Part shown: one piece after another, positions 35,159 to 43,268 of the stretch | Numbering within the stretch: the stretch's first letter is position 1 | Layout: the number at the start of each line of letters is the position of its first letter | DNA from: Collinsella aerofaciens | GTDB lineage: Bacteria > Actinomycetota > Coriobacteriia > Coriobacteriales > Coriobacteriaceae | Direction: 5' to 3' | Assembly: GCF_005844325.1 (NCBI RefSeq) | Contig: NZ_SPFY01000001.1 | Coordinates: 62,001-126,000 of the forward strand | Length of the DNA stretch: 64,000 nt | Made by a program: the position numbers and the translations under genes | Notes under the pieces: model-generated | What the model was told of the DNA's origin: nothing | Seen by the model: only the letters and a program-made list of their open reading frames with translations | The model's database searches: none

Positions 35159-35907
35159 GGCAAAATCCCTCCTGCGGAAATTATCGGGGAAGCAATCGCC
35201 CAAAACACTACAAAGCAACAAAACAAGATCAGCACCACATCGGCAAAATTGAATTTAAGCTGGCAAATGTTTGTGCGTTTGACAGGAGCACCGAGGCCAC
35301 GGGTAATTGCCGCAGCGGAAAGTTCCTCACCGATTTTCACGGAGCAGGTAATCATCGGGATCAGCTTATACTCCAATATTTTTGAAGATTTTTTCCCTCC
35401 AAGTTTAATCCCACGCATTTTCATAGCGTCACTGATTGCTTCTGACTCCTGAAAGACAGTTGGAAAGAAGCGGAACATGACCGTTAAGGGGATCGTCACT
35501 TCTTTAGGCATATGGATTCTTTCCATGCCGGAAATCAATTCACTGACCGTTGTTGTTTTCACTGCATAGGCAGCAATCGCAACACTGGGAAGGATTCGGC
35601 AGAAGAATCCTGTTGTAAACAGAACGAGGAAATTCAATATTCCCGTAAGGTGCGGTAAAACATAAATTTGAACAGCATAAAAAGCAGAAAACACAGCAAT
35701 ATAGCCCACAGCTTTTGCACATTGTTTCGAGGTAAGCAGCAATATAGCCGGAACCGTACAAAGAACAAGGCGGATCAGCCCCATAGCTTCTCCGCCTGTT
35801 CCACCCATGACAAAAATGCTTATGATGAAGATGAGCAACAGTTTTGTACGCGGATCGAGCCGTAACCCTTGTTCTGTTTTTTTGCTGAGCAGAATTTCCC
35901 GCGCCAT
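35155..35907 (-). CDS. ECF transporter, T component
   Basis: 250 residues from the ATG at 35907 (MAREILLSKKTEQ), with about five membrane segments and the EcfT coupling motif region (ARG-like segments near SDAMKMRGIKLG and AAAITRGLGAPV). It links the ATPases to the S component. The ATG overlaps the S-gene stop (TAATG), and its stop overlaps the ATPase start, so the three are translated as a unit. Confidence 0.9.
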   Translation of the reverse strand: MAREILLSKKTEQGLRLDPRTKLLLIFIISIFVMGGTGGEAMGLIRLVLCTVPAILLLTSKQCAKAVGYIAVFSAFYAVQIYVLPHLTGILNFLVLFTTGFFCRILPSVAIAAYAVKTTTVSELISGMERIHMPKEVTIPLTVMFRFFPTVFQESEAISDAMKMRGIKLGGKKSSKILEYKLIPMITCSVKIGEELSAAAITRGLGAPVKRTNICQLKFNFADVVLILFCCFVVFWAIASPIISAGGILP

Positions 35908-36503
35908 TATGCAATACCGGCACGCTGGAAGTGCTTTTTGCAAATAGCTTTCCCAATCACACCTCCGACAAGGCCAAACACAAAGCAGGCAACCAGCAGA
36001 ATAGGCGCAATCCACATAGGCATATATGTATTAAGGGTAGCTGCATATTCAGCGCCGTATCCTTCAGTCAACATTACCATATAGCTTTCACGGTTCAGGA
36101 AAATGGGAGCAAAGTTGCCAAACACCCAGATGCTGAACACGCCGCAGGAAAGAACTGTACTCTTTGCACTTTTGTAGTCCGCCTTTTTCAGGATCACGTC
36201 GGCCAACAGGCCGCCAACGAGACCAGTTACCATAGTAAGATAGCCGTTGCCGAAGAACACCATGATTAGGCCAATCAGGAAACCCATGATTGCAGTCATC
36301 CCGAATTTTTTAGCCTTTGTAACATACAGCATATAGGGGATGCCGCCAATCAAAGGGCACAGTACCGCCATCAGCGGAATAAAAATGGGGATAAAGCCAA
36401 GCATCGCCACCAGCATAACAATCACGACATAGATGACGGTGTAGATGCCGATAGTAATTAAATCTTTTCCCTCAAGCCGGGAACTTTTTTTCTGGGAACT
36501 CAT
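35907..36503 (-). CDS. ECF transporter, S component (MptD/Trep_Strep family)
   Basis: 198 residues, five to six membrane segments (first about residues 20-45: IGIYTVIYVVIVMLVAML). MptD-type S components form a separate family with no proved substrate; their genes recur next to YbtPQ-like ABC pairs, which points to a siderophore, metal chelate or related small molecule. AGGAGG lies eight bases before the ATG. First gene of the cargo transcript, directly behind the palindrome at 36534-36565. Confidence 0.85.
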   Translation of the reverse strand: MSSQKKSSRLEGKDLITIGIYTVIYVVIVMLVAMLGFIPIFIPLMAVLCPLIGGIPYMLYVTKAKKFGMTAIMGFLIGLIMVFFGNGYLTMVTGLVGGLLADVILKKADYKSAKSTVLSCGVFSIWVFGNFAPIFLNRESYMVMLTEGYGAEYAATLNTYMPMWIAPILLVACFVFGLVGGVIGKAICKKHFQRAGIA

Positions 36504-36533
36504 ACCAGTATCCTCCTCTGAGAAAATGAAAAT

Positions 36534-36565
36534 GTGGTGTGGTTAGAGTGTTCTAACCACACCAC
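36534..36565 (-). promoter_or_regulatory. Palindrome over the transcription start of the ECF operon (candidate repressor site)
   Basis: GTGGTGTGGTTAGA and TCTAACCACACCAC are perfect 14-bp arms around GTGT. The inner GGTTAGA...TCTAACC recalls DtxR-type half-sites, though with a wider spacing. It lies 2 bases downstream of the -10 box, over the expected start point, where a repressor such as the cargo's DtxR-type protein would block transcription. Confidence 0.6.
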
Positions 36566-36567
36566 GC

Positions 36568-36596
36568 ATTTTAGCAATTTCATGTCCAATATCCAA
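36568..36596 (-). promoter_or_regulatory. Promoter of the ECF/ABC cargo operon
   Basis: On the minus strand TTGGAT (36596-36591) and TAAAAT (36573-36568) are separated by 17 bp. It drives the S-T-A genes and possibly the ABC pair and regulator. Confidence 0.6.
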
Positions 36597-36615
36597 CCCA
36601 AAAGCAATTTCATTC

Positions 36616-36643
36616 TACCCAAAATCGGTATTTATTTTGGGTA
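36616..36643. promoter_or_regulatory. Upstream palindrome (candidate AraC-type site)
   Basis: TACCCAAAAT and ATTTTGGGTA, perfect 10-bp arms 8 bases apart, lie 20 bases upstream of the -35 box of the cargo promoter and 11 bases past the AraC gene stop. Position suits an activator site; it could instead be a weak terminator of the AraC gene. Confidence 0.5.
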
Positions 36644-36653
36644 TGCAAAGCAC

Positions 36654-37619
36654 CTATTTGATTCGGCTGGCCTCTCGATAATCTTTTGGCATAACTCCAT
36701 ACTTTTTCTTAAATGCAGCAGAAAAGTTGCTGGGCTTTGTATAACCCACAAGAACCGCTATCTGCCCAATGTTCATATTGCTCTCCAATAACAATCCTGC
36801 GGCTCGCTCTAACCGCTGCTCAATAACATACGCATGAACCGAAATGCCGTACATCATGGAGAATCCCCTTGATAATTTAGAGACGCTGATTTGAACCTGC
36901 CTTGCCAGTCCTTCACAGCTTGGCGCAAAGGCAAGCTCGCTGTCAATGATTCTCTTTGCCTCGATGATGCAATCACGTTCACTTTTTGATATGCAGCAGT
37001 ATTCCGGCGAGAGGATTCGCAGCTCCAACACTTCGCTCAAATATACTGACAGCAATTCGTGGATTTTGCTTTCCAGAAACAGATACCCAAGCCCACCCCG
37101 ATAATGTGTAAAGTCTTGTAACTCTGCGAAAATATGCTCCATATAGGGCGTTATGCTCACCTTTGAAATTCCGGTCAGCAGTTTCTTTTCATAGACGGTA
37201 ATCTCGCCATCCTCGAAGTAGTCCTGTAATAAACGTTTGAAATATGGAACGGGAATTTTGATGTTCTTAAAATAGAAGTCGCTGTTTTGCGCATAACAGA
37301 GAGACTCCATTTTCCCGTGTCCACGGTAAATGCAGGATTCTCCCTTTGCAAGACAAGCGCCCTCTCTGCTGCCTGCAATATTCCACGACACGCCGTCGTT
37401 CAGGCAGAACAGCATTTGAATATAGTCCTCGCTGTTAATCCCGCGCACATTCATGTCAGAAAAATAATTCATCTTCCAGTCTGAAACAACGGCACCCTGT
37501 TTTGTCACCACCTGCGCAATTTGTCCGGTTCCCATATCAGAAGGAATCGGGATCGTTACGGTCTGCGGTGAATTGGAGAGCAGATCCCGATAGAGGTTGT
37601 TCATGTATTCGCTTGTCAT
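36654..37619 (-). CDS. AraC-family transcriptional regulator (YbtA-like context)
   Basis: 321 residues. The C-terminal AraC domain has both HTH units (LARQVQISVSKLSRGFSMMYG and MNIGQIAVLVGYTKPSNFSAAFKKKYG). The ~220-residue N-terminal domain is a ligand domain without a clear family. It lies upstream of the transporter operon in the same orientation. In yersiniabactin systems YbtA, an AraC protein, activates the uptake genes when the siderophore is present; a similar role is inferred. AAAGGAGGG lies seven bases before the ATG. Confidence 0.88.
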   Translation of the reverse strand: MTSEYMNNLYRDLLSNSPQTVTIPIPSDMGTGQIAQVVTKQGAVVSDWKMNYFSDMNVRGINSEDYIQMLFCLNDGVSWNIAGSREGACLAKGESCIYRGHGKMESLCYAQNSDFYFKNIKIPVPYFKRLLQDYFEDGEITVYEKKLLTGISKVSITPYMEHIFAELQDFTHYRGGLGYLFLESKIHELLSVYLSEVLELRILSPEYCCISKSERDCIIEAKRIIDSELAFAPSCEGLARQVQISVSKLSRGFSMMYGISVHAYVIEQRLERAAGLLLESNMNIGQIAVLVGYTKPSNFSAAFKKKYGVMPKDYREASRIK

Positions 37620-37665
37620 TGGATGCCCTCCTTTTTTCGGTTAGCAGTGACTAATGTACTAATAT

Positions 37666-37694
37666 AGTTTACACGATTTACGCCTGAAAGTCAA
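37666..37694 (-). promoter_or_regulatory. Promoter of the AraC gene
   Basis: On the minus strand TTGACT (37694-37689), 17 bp, TAAACT (37671-37666). The leader to the AraC ATG is about 40 bases. Confidence 0.6.
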
Positions 37695-37925
37695 TTTTCA
37701 GCACGAATGCAAGCTGCTACAGAAAAAATCAGGGACGTTCCCGCAGGGGCAGAGTGCCATGTCGCGCAGTTCGGGTACGACGAGGCGCAGACGCAGACAC
37801 GGTCAACCGGCCGCGTGCGAGGCGAAGCGTTACGCTATATGCGGCATCGAAAACCACGGCTTCAGAGGGGTTACGAACGGGAACAAGAAACTGGCAAGCA
37901 ATGCAAAGCGGTACCCACTTTGCGA

Positions 37926-37963
37926 AAACAGGCGGATTCCGTTTACACGGAGCCCGCCTGTTT
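37926..37963 (-). terminator. Terminator downstream of the relaxase gene
   Basis: AAACAGGCGG and CCGCCTGTTT (10 bp) around an 18-base loop, with further hairpins (TTGGGGC GCT GCCCCAA at 37972-37988). The stretch 37,695-38,075 contains no gene I can support; an open frame there is arginine- and serine-rich and looks spurious. Confidence 0.55.
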
Positions 37964-38075
37964 CATGCTTGTTGGGGCGCTGCCCCAATCCCCGCAGAAC
38001 ACAAAATGTGTGTTCTGGAACGCAGGATAAATCCTGCGGCTGCGCGATTTTGCAAATCGCTTGTGGGCGGGTAGC

Positions 38076-39500
38076 TCAGCGCTGCTCCGCCTCTTTTTCC
38101 CGTCGTTCATTCGCTTCCTCCTGCTCCTTGTCCAGCTCCAGAATACGGTCGATATTGGCTTTGGCCGTCAGCAGCTCTTTCATTTCCTCACGGGCTTTTC
38201 GGTATTCGGCGTAGGCCGCTTTCTTCTCCGCCAGCAGCTCGGCGTACTCGGTATTCAGCGCCTTGATGGTGGGCAGCTTCTTGAAGCCCAGTCCATCAAA
38301 ATAGTCCTTTGCGGCCTTGTGGATCGTGATCTCGCTTTCATGCTCTGCAAGAAATTTCTTGGAGTACCCTGCCTTGCGATAGGCAACGTAGGTATCGCGG
38401 GTCTTGGCGTAATTGACAATATGCTCCCGCAGCACCGCAATCTCGGCCATGCGTTTTTCAGCAGATTTGATCCTTGCGGAAAGCTCATTGAAGTGAGCGG
38501 ACGCTGCCGCCGCTTTCTCCGAGAGAACGGCGTAATCTAAAAGCTCATGGTCTTGCAGATAGGCCACCGTCTGTGCCATCTGTTTCAGGTTGAACAACGT
38601 CACCCAACGCGCATAACCGGCACCCTTGCCAGCGCGTAATTTGGCCTGAATGTCCACCAGCAGATTCCCGCTGCGCTTTTGCGGTTTGACTGGCGGTGCG
38701 GCGCTCTTTCGCGGCGTATGCGCCTTTTCACCTGCAATCACCGCGCGGAGATCTGCGGGAGTATAGCCGTCACCGAGGGTATCCATGCGAATGGACTTTT
38801 TCTGTTCGCCGCCTAACAGGGACGGGACTTTCTTGCCCTTGATCTCATACCCGGCCTGCCGCAGCTGCTCCAGCAGCGTTTCAAAGCTATCGGGCTTTTG
38901 TGTCAGCGCATCGTCAATGGCCGCGCAGATTCGCTCCCGGTGGGAGGGCTTCTTTTTGTCGCCCAGCCACTTGTTGTAGCTCTTGCCGTGGCGCTTTGGA
39001 TTCTCCACGATGGAGTAGCCATTCTCGATGCAGATGGTATCGTTGAGCCGCCGCACGGCGCGGCTGCTGCCCCAAAAGTTTCTGAATTTCCGGGTCTGGC
39101 TGAGTGCGGTGGAGTTCCAGATCACATGATTGTGAATATGGGCTTTGTCGATATGGGTGCAGACGATATAGGCGTGATTGCCCTTGGTGAAGCGCTTGGC
39201 CAGCTCACAGCCCAAACGGTTCGCGTCCTCTGGTGTGATCTCTCCGGGAACAAAGGATTGCCGCAGATGGTAGGCGATCACATCATCCTCGCCGCGCACT
39301 CTGCCGGTCTTTTGGGTGTATTGATTTTTGGCGAAAAGGAACTCGGCATCGGCGATCCTGCTGTCGCACTGCCAGCTTGTTATCAGCCTGCCGCCGTCTG
39401 TCTTTTGCGGATTTTTGGTGTAGTCGATGATAGCGCTGATGGCCTGTCCCACCGTGCGGCCTTTGCCGGTGTGGAGAGGCATCAGGCGTGTGGTTGCCAT
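38076..39500 (-). CDS. MobA-type relaxase (MOB-P)
   Basis: 474 residues. Nicks oriT and pilots the strand into the recipient. The N-terminal relaxase domain has an early tyrosine (IIDYTKNPQKT, about residue 26) and the three-histidine motif in THIDKAHIHNHVIWN (about 114-128). The C-terminal third is a charged coiled coil. ATG at 39500 follows AAGGAGG by six bases. Its partner MobC is encoded 3.5 kb upstream, separated by accessory genes. Confidence 0.93.
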   Translation of the reverse strand: MATTRLMPLHTGKGRTVGQAISAIIDYTKNPQKTDGGRLITSWQCDSRIADAEFLFAKNQYTQKTGRVRGEDDVIAYHLRQSFVPGEITPEDANRLGCELAKRFTKGNHAYIVCTHIDKAHIHNHVIWNSTALSQTRKFRNFWGSSRAVRRLNDTICIENGYSIVENPKRHGKSYNKWLGDKKKPSHRERICAAIDDALTQKPDSFETLLEQLRQAGYEIKGKKVPSLLGGEQKKSIRMDTLGDGYTPADLRAVIAGEKAHTPRKSAAPPVKPQKRSGNLLVDIQAKLRAGKGAGYARWVTLFNLKQMAQTVAYLQDHELLDYAVLSEKAAAASAHFNELSARIKSAEKRMAEIAVLREHIVNYAKTRDTYVAYRKAGYSKKFLAEHESEITIHKAAKDYFDGLGFKKLPTIKALNTEYAELLAEKKAAYAEYRKAREEMKELLTAKANIDRILELDKEQEEANERREKEAEQR

Positions 39501-39612
39501 GTTGGACACCTCCTTGAAAAGTAAAACGGCCTGCCGAAGCAGACCGTTTGAAATGTGTTAATTTGCAAGAGGTAAAAGCAAACTGATAGTTCGACAAACT
39601 GGAATTTTCAAA

Positions 39613-40215
39613 TTAGTCTTTGCAAATAACCTTTGAATCTTCACCATCAATTACAATTCCCTGACGGTTGTTAATTGGGCATAGATTCAAATCCGAAAAC
39701 TCAGTCATTATTTTCTCGGTAACTTTCTTAAATGGTGCTGTAAGATAATGCGGAAGAACATAGAAATCAATCAAATCAATCCCTGCATCATCTTCTTGTG
39801 AGTAGTCCTCCGGCTTTTCATCCATTTGCTCGATATATTGGATGCTTGGAGCGCATATAATCGCACCTGCCGATTCACCAATCATCAGTTTTCCCTTTGC
39901 CAATTCTTTCTTCAACAGCTCATCCGTTCCCGTTTTACGGAGCTGGTCTATAAGGAAAAAAGAATTTCCGCCGGTAAAATATATCACATCCGCATCTTCA
40001 AAAACAGACTGTATCGTTGAATAAGCCTCCGTTGAAATATCAATTTCAGTTACGATTGCTCCCAACTTTTTGAATAATTTTCGAGCCGAGCCGACATAAC
40101 CGGTGTAGCCTTCACGCAGCGAAGCTGTTGGAATAAATGCGACTTTTTTATTTTCAATTTCTTCCTTTATCAGACTTCCTACACTTGAAAAGTGCGAACA
40201 TAAAAACAGTTTCAT
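39613..40215 (-). CDS. Peptidase S51 / PepE-like protein (class-I glutamine amidotransferase fold)
   Basis: 200 residues. The nucleophile elbow GESAGAI fits the serine of dipeptidase E-type S51 peptidases; the segment YFTGGNSFFLIDQL is also typical. S51 members cut Asp-X dipeptides or cyanophycin products; the substrate is unknown. The gene is clearly more AT-rich than its neighbours and lies alone between the AbiE pair and the relaxase, so it was probably acquired separately. GGAGAA precedes the ATG at 40215. Confidence 0.8.
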   Translation of the reverse strand: MKLFLCSHFSSVGSLIKEEIENKKVAFIPTASLREGYTGYVGSARKLFKKLGAIVTEIDISTEAYSTIQSVFEDADVIYFTGGNSFFLIDQLRKTGTDELLKKELAKGKLMIGESAGAIICAPSIQYIEQMDEKPEDYSQEDDAGIDLIDFYVLPHYLTAPFKKVTEKIMTEFSDLNLCPINNRQGIVIDGEDSKVICKD

Positions 40216-40258
40216 CAATATTCTCCTTTATATATAAATTCCGATTTGCTGCTCTCTA

Positions 40259-41101
40259 TTACTCCCGTGCCAGTTCATATAGGCTGCGGATGGATTCCAT
40301 GACCGTATGCCACGACAGGTCGGCGGCATAGGAAAACTTCTTCTGATAAGCCCGCCACAGCTTTTCCATGTTCGGGTCGGCCTCAACTTCATCAAAGGCC
40401 GCAGGCGCGTCGGCAAGATACTTCTCTGTACCGCGTTTCCTGGCCGTTGCAATGAGCGCCGCACGGAGATCGGCTGGGACGATGCTCTGGCCGTGGAGCT
40501 GGCTCAGAATGTGCAGATCATAGAAATCTCTCATGCGGGTGTTGGTGGTGGCGCGGGACACGACAGTTTCCAGCTTCTCAGCCAGAACAGTTTCCAGATT
40601 GTACGCCAAAATTTCAATGGAACGATCCTCCAGCATCAGCTTGAAGCTGTAACGCACTTCGCGGGGCGTGATGGCGTCGCCGGTGGAAATGTCGATCTTG
40701 AGCGGCGTTATCACGCCGTCAAACTCCGTTTCCATGCTGACACGGATGCCCGGATACTCGGCCTCGTCCATGATCTCGGAAATGCGCTTCACCCGGAACC
40801 CCACGCCATCGTCCACCGGTACGGAGATGATGGAGGCAATCATGTTCTCCACGTCCTCGATGCCGACCGTCGCACCCTTTACGGTCGCGTCAATGTCCAT
40901 CGTGGAGCGGGCGTCAAGGCCGACCATTGCAGCCACCAGCATCCCGCCTTTAAGGATGAACTTGTCCCGATATTCCGAAAGAGAAATGCGCTCCAGAAAG
41001 CGCTCCATCATGTAATTGCGCATCAGGATTTGCGCATCTGCGGATTTGTCCTTGGAGAGATTGCGTATCAGGTCTTTGAGCTGCCGTGCAGTCTTAATCA
41101 T
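40259..41101 (-). CDS. AbiEii-type nucleotidyltransferase toxin
   Basis: 280 residues. The nucleotidyltransferase motif GG...S/T-x-D-x-D (ILKGGMLVAAM ... STMDIDATV, about residues 50-75) identifies the AbiEii/MenT family, which inactivates tRNAs by adding nucleotides and stops growth, for example after phage infection. Its start overlaps the antitoxin stop by four bases. In the ICE the pair could stabilise the element and protect the host from phage. Confidence 0.9.
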   Translation of the reverse strand: MIKTARQLKDLIRNLSKDKSADAQILMRNYMMERFLERISLSEYRDKFILKGGMLVAAMVGLDARSTMDIDATVKGATVGIEDVENMIASIISVPVDDGVGFRVKRISEIMDEAEYPGIRVSMETEFDGVITPLKIDISTGDAITPREVRYSFKLMLEDRSIEILAYNLETVLAEKLETVVSRATTNTRMRDFYDLHILSQLHGQSIVPADLRAALIATARKRGTEKYLADAPAAFDEVEADPNMEKLWRAYQKKFSYAADLSWHTVMESIRSLYELARE

Positions 41102-41691
41102 AAGAGTACCTCCAAATACTGCCGAAGCAGTTTTTCAACACGGAACATCTGCGCATAGCGCATCAGCTTCCGCAAGTCCTTGTCTTTTCGTTTTGCGTAT
41201 TGCTTGAGTGCATCCTGAAAGGTCTGCATCTCGATTCCACTGCGGCTGCGGATCAGATCGCAGATGGTACGCTCCATATCATAGACGGGAACCGGGTTGC
41301 CAAAGGGCGTGTTCATCGTGACGATCCCCACATCATGCAATTCTTTCTTGATGGTGTAGACCTTGATGCCGTCTGCTTGCAGGCTGGCAGGATTGTAGCC
41401 GGTCTTGACCGTGATGGAATACGGATTCGGCTCCCGGTCGGTCAGGTCATGGAAAAACAGCGCGCTTTCATGGGAGAATACGGCCTGCGCACAGCGAAGG
41501 TGCAGCAGGTACATGGCGTCCGTCCATGCGTCAGGCGAAACATAAACACCGTGCGCGGCCTGCTCTACGCCGTGCTGCTTGGCGTAGGCGTAAAACGTGG
41601 ACTTGGAAATACCGATTTCCAAAACCTGCGCGGTTTTGACGATCCCATTGTTTTGCTGAAAAAGCAGATCAAGCCGGTCGTAGGCGGTCAT
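41098..41691 (-). CDS. AbiEi-type antitoxin and autorepressor
   Basis: 197 residues: an N-terminal winged helix (RLDLLFQQNNGIVKTAQVLEIGISKSTFYAYAKQHGV) and the C-terminal AbiEi domain. AbiEi binds an inverted repeat in its own promoter; a matching 13-bp palindrome lies just upstream (41704-41737). It precedes the toxin gene, the usual order for type IV AbiE systems. Confidence 0.9.
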   Translation of the reverse strand: MTAYDRLDLLFQQNNGIVKTAQVLEIGISKSTFYAYAKQHGVEQAAHGVYVSPDAWTDAMYLLHLRCAQAVFSHESALFFHDLTDREPNPYSITVKTGYNPASLQADGIKVYTIKKELHDVGIVTMNTPFGNPVPVYDMERTICDLIRSRSGIEMQTFQDALKQYAKRKDKDLRKLMRYAQMFRVEKLLRQYLEVLL

Positions 41692-41703
41692 GTTATCACT
41701 TCC

Positions 41704-41737
41704 TTCTTGCTAATATTATATCCGATATTAGCAAGAA
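41704..41737 (-). promoter_or_regulatory. Palindromic operator of the AbiE operon
   Basis: TTCTTGCTAATAT and ATATTAGCAAGAA, perfect 13-bp arms separated by TATATCCG, 12 bases upstream of the antitoxin start. AbiEi proteins bind inverted repeats at this position. Confidence 0.8.
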
Positions 41738-41790
41738 AGTAAACAACGATTTTAGAAAAGCAAGCCGAGGCGTTCGCCCCGGCTTGTGTT

Positions 41791-42078
41791 TTAACTATGA
41801 ATGAAGTTTTTCATGGCGGTGTTCATGTCTTGCAGCTTGCCAAGCCCCTGCACAGCCAGCAGCGGAAGTCCCATCGGGCTGATCAGAAACGCCAGCATAA
41901 GGAGGATGATGCCGTTCTTTACGGAGTAGGTAATCAGCACGGCGAAAGCCAGCAGGGAGAGCAGTCCGCTTGCCAGTTTGAACACGAAGCCGGAGCAGGA
42001 CAGCAGCCCTGCGCACAGCCAAACGAACAGGGACAGGATAAGCGACAGCGGCGCAAAGAGAATTTTCAGGATGAACAT
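41791..42078 (-). CDS. CD1845-family membrane protein
   Basis: 95 residues, three hydrophobic segments filling most of the chain (FAPLSLILSLFVWLCAGLL, FVFKLASGLLSLLAFAVLITY, IILLMLAFLISPMGLPLL). Members of this family recur in Tn1549-type ICEs between mob and accessory genes; function unknown, probably linked to the mating apparatus. AAAAGGAGG lies before the ATG, and the start overlaps the upstream gene by 13 bases. Confidence 0.8.
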   Translation of the reverse strand: MFILKILFAPLSLILSLFVWLCAGLLSCSGFVFKLASGLLSLLAFAVLITYSVKNGIILLMLAFLISPMGLPLLAVQGLGKLQDMNTAMKNFIHS

Positions 42079-42383
42079 TTTGCGGCCTCCTTTTCACAAA
42101 GTGCGGTCAGCGCGTCACGCTCTTTGGCGAGCTTTTCTTCTTCCTTTTCGGTCAAATCACGATCACCGCCCGTGATCTCCAGCTCGCGGAAGCTCTCATA
42201 GGCGTTTAACAAAGAATCCCGCAGCGCTTCGGGCGTAGGGCAAAAGTCCACGGTGTTCCAGTCCTGACGGTGGTTGTCAAAACCCATGACCGTGTAGCCT
42301 CTGCTGGTCAGGACAACTTCAAAATCCGTATCGCGGTTGAGGTAGTCAGAAAATACTTTTAGCACAATTTCGTTTGTCAGCAT
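42066..42383 (-). CDS. Conserved ICE hypothetical protein
   Basis: 105 residues from the ATG at 42383 (MLTNEIVLKVFSDYL), chosen because AAAGGAG lies ~10 bases upstream; the frame stays open to 42512, and the upstream part then encodes the ribosome binding site itself, so the longer form is unlikely. The centre (FEVVLTSRGYTVMGFDNHRQDWN) is conserved in ICEs I can recall from Clostridia, without a known role. The C terminus is charged and probably helical. Confidence 0.65.
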   Translation of the reverse strand: MLTNEIVLKVFSDYLNRDTDFEVVLTSRGYTVMGFDNHRQDWNTVDFCPTPEALRDSLLNAYESFRELEITGGDRDLTEKEEEKLAKERDALTALCEKEAAKCSS

Positions 42384-42608
42384 ACGTTCCGCAGCTCCTT
42401 TCCAAGCAGTCAAATCTTTTTCTGATATTAGAATACTTTGCCCATTGGTGTTTTGCAAGGATGCGGCAAAGTCATACGAATAGTTTTCGCCTTTTGCCCG
42501 ACATCTAACCATATCACATAATCCTTCTTTAGTACAGCTACCTGAACTAATTTTCTCCAGATGGGAAATATAATATTGGTACAGTTACAGGGACGGGAGG
42601 TGTGGTAC

Positions 42609-42848
42609 TTGCAGTTGAATGAAGCCGTCAGCAGGCGTTTGGTTGAGCTGATGCAGGAGCGTGGCATGACGCAGTATCAGCTTTATATGAAAAGCGGCGT
42701 ACCGAAGTCCACCATCGGTAATCTTGTGAACTGCGCATACCCGTCTATGAAGCTGCGGATCATCCACGAGCTTTGTCAGGGATTGGAGATCGACCTGAGC
42801 AGCTTTTTTGCCTCGCCGCTGTTTGATGAAAACAATCTGGAACCGTAG
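42609..42848 (+). CDS. Small Xre-type helix-turn-helix regulator
   Basis: 79 residues from a TTG start at 42609 (LQLNEAVSRRLVELM), which has GGGAGGTG six bases upstream; an ATG at 42561 in the same frame has no such site. HTH: MTQYQLYMKSGVPKSTIGNLVNCAYPSMKL. Close to ICE regulators that lie divergent from the mob genes; probably controls the transfer operon. Confidence 0.8.
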   Translation: MQLNEAVSRRLVELMQERGMTQYQLYMKSGVPKSTIGNLVNCAYPSMKLRIIHELCQGLEIDLSSFFASPLFDENNLEP

Positions 42849-42926
42849 AAGCTCCGATGCTGTTTTGCGTCGGGGCTTTTGCTTTTGTGTGAACAGGGGC
42901 GGCGGAGTGACCGCCGCCCCTGCGAC

Positions 42927-43265
42927 TTATTTCAGCGCCGCCAGCGAGGAAACGATTTTCTCTGCCGCCGTCCATATCCGTTCCTGACTTTGCTGAATGT
43001 CCTCCAGATCGGTTTCGTAGATACGGCCTGTTTCGTGGGCGCGGCGGGTGAGCTGGTTGAGGTTGTTGCTGGAATACCGAAGCAGGGACACCAGCTCCCG
43101 CAGCTCCGGAAGGTCGAGCTTCACCACATATCCGTCAATCGCCATCTTGCGGAGATACGCCGCCATGTTGGTGGTGCCGAACTGCGCCATCTTTGTTTCG
43201 ATCATTTCCCGTTCCTGCGGCGTGACGCGGAATTTAAGCTGAATATCCCGCTTGCGTTTTGCCAT
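42927..43265 (-). CDS. mobC: MobC relaxosome protein
   Basis: 112 residues. MobC binds oriT and helps the relaxase open the strands. The N-terminal ribbon-helix-helix segment (IQLKFRVTPQEREMIETKMAQFGTTNMAAYLRKMAI) and the C-terminal NLNQLTRRAHETG motif are typical. It lies three bases after the DUF3849 gene. oriT is probably near this gene or the relaxase start, but I cannot place it. Confidence 0.88.
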   Translation of the reverse strand: MAKRKRDIQLKFRVTPQEREMIETKMAQFGTTNMAAYLRKMAIDGYVVKLDLPELRELVSLLRYSSNNLNQLTRRAHETGRIYETDLEDIQQSQERIWTAAEKIVSSLAALK

Positions 43266-43268
43266 CGC

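Noticed and set aside
37759-38214. Arg/Ser-rich open frame (151 codons) downstream of the relaxase gene
   Set aside because: Its second half is the reverse strand of the relaxase 3' end, and the composition is that of a frame shadow.
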